From positions 5,146,001-5,210,000 of the forward strand of contig NZ_CP108002.1 in assembly GCF_041435055.1 (NCBI RefSeq): 64,000 nucleotides of DNA, given 5' to 3'. Origin of the DNA: Streptomyces sp. NBC_00341 (GTDB lineage Bacteria > Actinomycetota > Actinomycetes > Streptomycetales > Streptomycetaceae). How positions within the stretch are numbered: position 1 is the stretch's first letter; each line of letters starts with the position of its first letter. Below the pieces are notes generated by a model. That model searched no databases, was not told the DNA's origin, and saw only the letters and a list, made by a program, of their open reading frames with translations. Shown in pieces: positions 60,366 to 64,000 of the stretch. The translations under genes and the position numbers were made by a program.

Positions 60366-60489
60366 ATGGGAAGGGGTGGGAGGGCCTTCGACCCTCGTCG
60401 GGCGCCCCGCCGCCCACCATCACGGCAACACGTGGTTCGGCCACGGCTACGCTGAGTCGTCAACGACCGATCGGGCGGGAGGCGGTGCG

Positions 60490-61053
60490 ATGTCCGGTGC
60501 GCCCGACAATGGCCAGGGCATCGACTCCGAACGTGCTCTGAAGTTCGCCGTGCGGCGGACCTGCGGGGACCGGGTCCAGATCATCGAGGGGATCATCCAG
60601 CCCGGGGCGCCGAACTGGGACCACGAACATACGGCCCGGGTGGTCCGTCGGCAGATCGAGGATCGTGTCGATGAGCTGGGGTGTGTCGAAGGCTCCGGAA
60701 ACCTGGACCTGCCCGGTTCCTCGAACTGGTACGTCCCCGACATCGCCGTGGTCCCCGAGGCGCTCGCCAGGGGCGCCGGGGCGCTGCTCCCCGATCAGAC
60801 GCTCCTCGTCGTGGAGGTCACGTCCGAGTCGAACGCGGAGACCGACCGCGCCGTGAAGCGCCGCCGGTACGCGGAGTACCGGGCGCCGCTGTACCTCCTC
60901 GTCGACCGGATCGAGGGCAGCGTGACGCTGTTCTCCGAGCCGGGGCACCTGGGCTACACCCGGGTGGACGGCCCGCACCCCTTCGGGGCGGTTCTGCGGC
61001 TGCCGGACCCGTTCGGCCTGGACCTGGACACGAGCGGGCTGGCATCGGCGTGA
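60490..61053 (+). CDS. Uma2-family (DUF820) restriction-endonuclease-fold protein
   Basis: A 187-residue PD-(D/E)XK-like protein of the Uma2 family. The metal-site residues are in YVPDIAVVPEA and LLVVEVTSESNAETDRAVKRRRY, followed by YLLVDRIEGSVTLF. Uma2 proteins are very common in actinobacteria and cyanobacteria, with unknown substrates. GGGAGG lies before the ATG at 60490. No partner gene; probably unrelated to the catabolic genes around it. Confidence 0.88.
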   Translation: MSGAPDNGQGIDSERALKFAVRRTCGDRVQIIEGIIQPGAPNWDHEHTARVVRRQIEDRVDELGCVEGSGNLDLPGSSNWYVPDIAVVPEALARGAGALLPDQTLLVVEVTSESNAETDRAVKRRRYAEYRAPLYLLVDRIEGSVTLFSEPGHLGYTRVDGPHPFGAVLRLPDPFGLDLDTSGLASA

Positions 61054-61078
61054 GACACGGGCGGGCCGGCATCGGGGT
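61027..61078. repeat. Short imperfect duplication at the Uma2 gene end
   Basis: The stretch ending the Uma2 gene (GCGGGCTGGCATCGGCGTGA) is repeated with few changes 26 bases later (GCGGGCCGGCATCGGGGTGA). A second, non-coding copy of the last codons lies after the stop, recalling the 35-bp gene-end repeat at 5486. Confidence 0.7.
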
Positions 61079-61108
61079 GAGGCGCGAGCGGAGGCAGCGG
61101 AAGTACGC

Positions 61109-61957
61109 CTAGATCCCGCGGTACTTCGGTGCCCGCCGTTCCACGAAGCTCGCCACGCCCTCGTTGGCGTCCTGCGTCGTCATGTTGATCTCCTGGGCCA
61201 TCGCCTCCGCGGCGAACGCCGTGGCGCGGTCGGCGTCCAGCGAGGCGTTGACCAGCTGCTTGGTGAGGGCGATCGAGCGGGTGGGCCCCTCGGCCAGCCG
61301 CTGGGCCCAGGCCCGCGCGGTCGCCGCCAGCTCCTCGTCCGGCACGGTCCGGTTGACGAGTCCCAGGCGCTCCGCGTCCCGGGCCGGGAGGGAGTCCCCG
61401 AAGAACATCAGCTCCTTGGCGCGCTGCGGCCCGACCAGCCGGGGCAGCAGGTACGCGCCACCGCCGTCCGGTACGAGGCCGCGGCGCACGAACACCTCGA
61501 TGAACTTCGCGGACTCGGCGGCCAGCACCAGGTCGCAGGCGAACGCGAGATGGGCCCCGATACCGGCCGCCGTTCCGTTGACCGCCGCGATGACGGGCTT
61601 CTCGCAGTCCAGGACGGCGGCGATCAGCCGCTGGGCGCCGAGCCGGATCGTCCGGGCGACATCGCCCGGCACCCGGTCGCCGGTCGCCGGTGCGCCCCGC
61701 AGATCGGCTCCGGCGCAGAAGCCCCGGCCGGTGGCGGTCAGGACGACGGCCCGGATCCCGGGGTCCGCGGAGGCGTGTGCGAGCAGCGCGATGACGCGTT
61801 CGCGCTGGTCCCAGGTGACGGCGTTCATCGCCTCCGGGCGGTTCAGGGTGATCGTCGAGACGCCGTTGTCAGTGGCGTGGAGTATCAATGAATCAGGCGA
61901 TCCGGACGGGTCGTGTTGGTCGGTGTGGTCGGTGGTGTCTTCGGGGGAGGACGGCAT
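61109..61957 (-). CDS. Enoyl-CoA hydratase/isomerase (PaaG-like)
   Basis: A 282-residue crotonase. The oxyanion-hole segments are TGRGFCAGADL and NGTAAGIGAHLAFACD. The active-site region RRGLVPDGGGAYLLPR has aspartate in the GLVPD motif, as in PaaG-type isomerases, rather than the second hydratase glutamate. The N-terminus has a His/Asp/Ser-rich stretch (DTTDHTDQHDPSGSPD). It may hydrate or isomerise the enoyl-CoA of the cluster. Separated by 124 bases from the next minus-strand gene, possibly in one operon. Confidence 0.9.
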   Translation of the reverse strand: MPSSPEDTTDHTDQHDPSGSPDSLILHATDNGVSTITLNRPEAMNAVTWDQRERVIALLAHASADPGIRAVVLTATGRGFCAGADLRGAPATGDRVPGDVARTIRLGAQRLIAAVLDCEKPVIAAVNGTAAGIGAHLAFACDLVLAAESAKFIEVFVRRGLVPDGGGAYLLPRLVGPQRAKELMFFGDSLPARDAERLGLVNRTVPDEELAATARAWAQRLAEGPTRSIALTKQLVNASLDADRATAFAAEAMAQEINMTTQDANEGVASFVERRAPKYRGI

Positions 61958-62081
61958 GAGGCAGCTCCTGAGCAGGTGTCGGGTCAGCCGGCGGATCGGG
62001 TGGCGGGGCAGCAGGCTGGTTCGGTGGCGGGCGCGGCTACGGCGTTGGCCGACGCGGCGACGGTGTTGGCCGGCGCGTCGG

Positions 62082-64000
62082 TCAGCGGCAGACCGCGAGT
62101 GCGTCCAGCGCCACCGCGCCCTGCCCGCGGCCCAGCACCATCAGCGGGTTGATGTCCAGCTCGGACAGGTCGTCGCCCAGTTCCAGCGCCATCCGCTGCA
62201 CCCGCAGCACCACTTCGACGAGCGCGTCCACATCCACCGGCGCCCCGCCGCGCACCCCTTCCAGCAGGGCCCGGCCGCGCAGTTCACCGAGCATCGCCCG
62301 CGCCTGGTCCTCACCGAAGGGCGGCACCCGCACCGCCGCGTCGTGCAGCACCTCGACCAGTACGCCGCCGAGCCCGACGGTCACGGTCGGGCCGAACAGC
62401 GCGTCCTGCGTGACGCCGACCATCATCTCCACGCCCCGCTCGATCATCTGGCAGACCAGGATTCCGTCCAGCTCGATGTCCTCGTAGCGCGCGATATCGG
62501 TCAGCTCGCGGTAGGCGTCCCGCACCTGGCTGGCGGAGGTGAGCCCGACCTTGACCAGGCCCAGTTCGGTCTTGTGGGCCAGCTGTGCGCCGGACGCCTT
62601 CATGACGACGGGGTAGCCGACCAGCCCGGCCGCCCGGACGGCTGCCGCGGCGCTGGTCACCAACTGTTCGCGGGGCACCCGGATCCCGTACGCCCGCAGC
62701 AGCTGCTTCGCCGCGTGCTCGCTCAGCTGGTGGCCCGGACGCATCAGTGCCTGCGCCTTGCGGAAGGAGGGCGACGGCGTGCGCGGCGCCTCGTCGAAGG
62801 GGGAGCGGTAGGAGGCGGCGAAGCGGTGGTGGTCCAGATAGGCCTTCACCGCGGTGATGCAGTTGCCGAAGGTACGGAAGGTGGCGACGCGCGAGGAGCC
62901 GAGCAGCGTCGTGCGGTAGGCGTCCTCCGTACCGACCGGCGAACCCCACACCACGCACACCAGCTTGTCCGTGGCCTCGGCCGCGTCCACCAGGTCCTGC
63001 GCGAGCTTGTCGCTCATCGGCGGGAAGGGGCCGGTGATCGGACAGATCAGCACCCCGACCGAGGGGTCCGCGAGTATCGCGTCGATGATCTTCCGGCCGC
63101 GCCAGTCACCGACCGGGTGTCCGCCGTTGTCGACCGGGTTCGCCACGTTCAGGTAGTCGGGTATCCAGGTGTGCAGCTCGGCCTGCTTCTCCTCGGACAG
63201 GACCGGGATGTCCAGGCCCGCCGCGGTCGCCAGGTCCGAGAAGTGCGCGCCCGTGCCGCCCGAGATCGAATACACGACGACCCCGTCGGCCAAGGGCTTA
63301 CGGGCCCGCGCCAGGAGGGCGGCGGTGTCCTGGAGTTCGTCGAGGCCGTCCACCCGGATCACGCCGAACTGCCGCATCGCCGCGTCGACGACCTGGTCGG
63401 CGCCGGTCAGCTTGCCGGTGTGTGACGCGGCCATCCTGGCCCCCGTCTCCGTCCGCCCGACCTTGACCGCCACCACCGGGACCCCGGCGCGTGCGGCCCG
63501 GTCGGCGGCGAGCAGAAAGGAACGCCCGTCCTTGAGCCCCTCCACGTAGCAGGCGATGGCCCCGACCTCGGGGCGCTGGGAGAAGTACGAGATGAAGTCG
63601 GAGGTCTCCAGATCCGCCTCGTTGCCCGTGGGCGCCCAGTGCGAGAGCCGCACGCCCAGTTCCTGAAGGGTGTAGACGGGGCGCCCCTGGTGGCCGGACT
63701 GGGTGATCAGTGCGATCGCCGGCCCCTCCAGGTCGTCCCGGAACTCCTCGAAGGCGTTGAGGTTGGTGTTCGGCCCGAGCAGCCGCAGCCCCGACCGCTC
63801 CACCGCGGCGGCCAGCCGGGCCTGCGCGGCGGCGCCCTCCGCCCCGGTCTCCGCGAAACCGGACGCGAAGGCGACGGCGAACTTCACCTTGGCGTGCGCG
63901 AGTTCCTCGATCACCGGGAGCGGATCACCGACCAGCAGCACCGCCAGGTCCACCTGTTCCGGCAGTTCGGACACGGAAGGAGAGCACGCCCGCCCGAAGA
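62082..64000 (-). CDS. NDP-forming acyl-CoA synthetase (acetyl-CoA-synthetase/ACD-type), 5' end outside window
   Basis: At least 639 residues, with the start beyond the window edge. It has a CoA-binding segment near the N-terminus (PVDLAVLLVGDPLP-like VDLAVLLVGDPL), a succinyl-CoA-synthetase-like domain with the phosphohistidine segment ASHTGKLTGAD, and a C-terminal ATP-grasp domain (YPVVMKASGAQLAHKTELG). It reversibly activates acids with ATP or converts acyl-CoA with ADP. A second acyl-CoA-forming route beside the AMP-forming ligase at 44507. The frame is open to the edge, and GTG at 63974 is not the real start. Confidence 0.92.
   Translation of the reverse strand, partial: FGRACSPSVSELPEQVDLAVLLVGDPLPVIEELAHAKVKFAVAFASGFAETGAEGAAAQARLAAAVERSGLRLLGPNTNLNAFEEFRDDLEGPAIALITQSGHQGRPVYTLQELGVRLSHWAPTGNEADLETSDFISYFSQRPEVGAIACYVEGLKDGRSFLLAADRAARAGVPVVAVKVGRTETGARMAASHTGKLTGADQVVDAAMRQFGVIRVDGLDELQDTAALLARARKPLADGVVVYSISGGTGAHFSDLATAAGLDIPVLSEEKQAELHTWIPDYLNVANPVDNGGHPVGDWRGRKIIDAILADPSVGVLICPITGPFPPMSDKLAQDLVDAAEATDKLVCVVWGSPVGTEDAYRTTLLGSSRVATFRTFGNCITAVKAYLDHHRFAASYRSPFDEAPRTPSPSFRKAQALMRPGHQLSEHAAKQLLRAYGIRVPREQLVTSAAAAVRAAGLVGYPVVMKASGAQLAHKTELGLVKVGLTSASQVRDAYRELTDIARYEDIELDGILVCQMIERGVEMMVGVTQDALFGPTVTVGLGGVLVEVLHDAAVRVPPFGEDQARAMLGELRGRALLEGVRGGAPVDVDALVEVVLRVQRMALELGDDLSELDINPLMVLGRGQGAVALDALAVCR

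Noticed and set aside
61958..62081. Fifth CTGACG-type operator before the enoyl-CoA hydratase
   Set aside because: A CTGAGC ... GGTCAG pair is present, but the arms and spacing differ from the other four sites.

Overview
The window is high-GC DNA from a Streptomyces chromosome. Coding regions show strong third-position GC bias, GTG starts and AGGAGG-type ribosome sites are frequent, and streptomycete-type families are present (helix-turn-helix/DUF397 pair, DmdR1-type DtxR repressor, killer-toxin-like crystallin, EF-hand protein). From memory, the order 4-coumarate-CoA-ligase-like gene, citrate synthase 2, pdxH, SIS protein, dmdR1, ABC pair, purU, sigma/anti-sigma, STAS protein and EF-hand protein resembles the S. 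coelicolor core around SCO438x-SCO441x. No rRNA, tRNA, insertion sequence or CRISPR array was found.

Region 1 (1-5020) is a plus-strand acyl-CoA catabolic operon: the end of a biotin-dependent acyl-CoA carboxylase, an acyl-CoA dehydrogenase, a 4CL-like acyl-CoA ligase, an enoyl-CoA hydratase and a TetR regulator, with several overlapping start/stop codons. Region 2 (about 5.1-23.8 kb) looks like an accessory block. It holds a small membrane protein, a GNAT acetyltransferase, an XRE/TPR-type regulator, a UDP-glucose dehydrogenase, a membrane pentapeptide-repeat protein, two decayed membrane-protein genes, two DinB-like proteins, a winged-helix/zinc-ribbon protein, an XRE-DUF5753/DUF397 pair, an HxlR-MFS divergon, an ArsR-protease divergon, a kinase-like phosphotransferase, a cupin, a VOC protein, a secreted killer-toxin-like protein and a lipoprotein. 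Tandem repeats and palindromic sites are common there.

Region 3 (24.0-44.0 kb) is mostly conserved core. It contains citrate synthase, pdxH, a structured intergenic segment, a PAS/GAF protein, the SIS protein, DmdR1 (with an open frame on the opposite strand), an alpha/beta-hydrolase-fold protein lacking its nucleophile, an ABC exporter pair, a primase-polymerase-like protein, a second RRDFL-type regulator, a proline/glutamine-rich membrane protein, a substrate-binding lipoprotein, purU, an ECF-like sigma factor coupled to a zinc anti-sigma/maleylpyruvate-isomerase fusion, a STAS protein and an EF-hand protein. A roughly 460-bp fold-back element (44034-44496) closes the region.

Region 4 (44.5-64.0 kb) is a dispersed acyl-CoA catabolic cluster: an AMP-forming acyl-CoA synthetase, an amidohydrolase, three acyl-CoA dehydrogenases (two adjacent and probably paired), a cyclase-family hydrolase, an SDR, a zinc alcohol dehydrogenase, a flavin reductase, an enoyl-CoA hydratase and an NDP-forming acyl-CoA synthetase. 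An ATP-binding anti-sigma-type protein, a GlxA/AraC regulator, two MFS carriers and a Uma2 protein are interspersed. Four promoters of this cluster carry the same 15-bp palindrome (CTGACG-N3-CGTCAG), which suggests one TetR-like regulator encoded outside the window. I regard this shared site, the fold-back element and the structured segment after pdxH as the most interesting observations.
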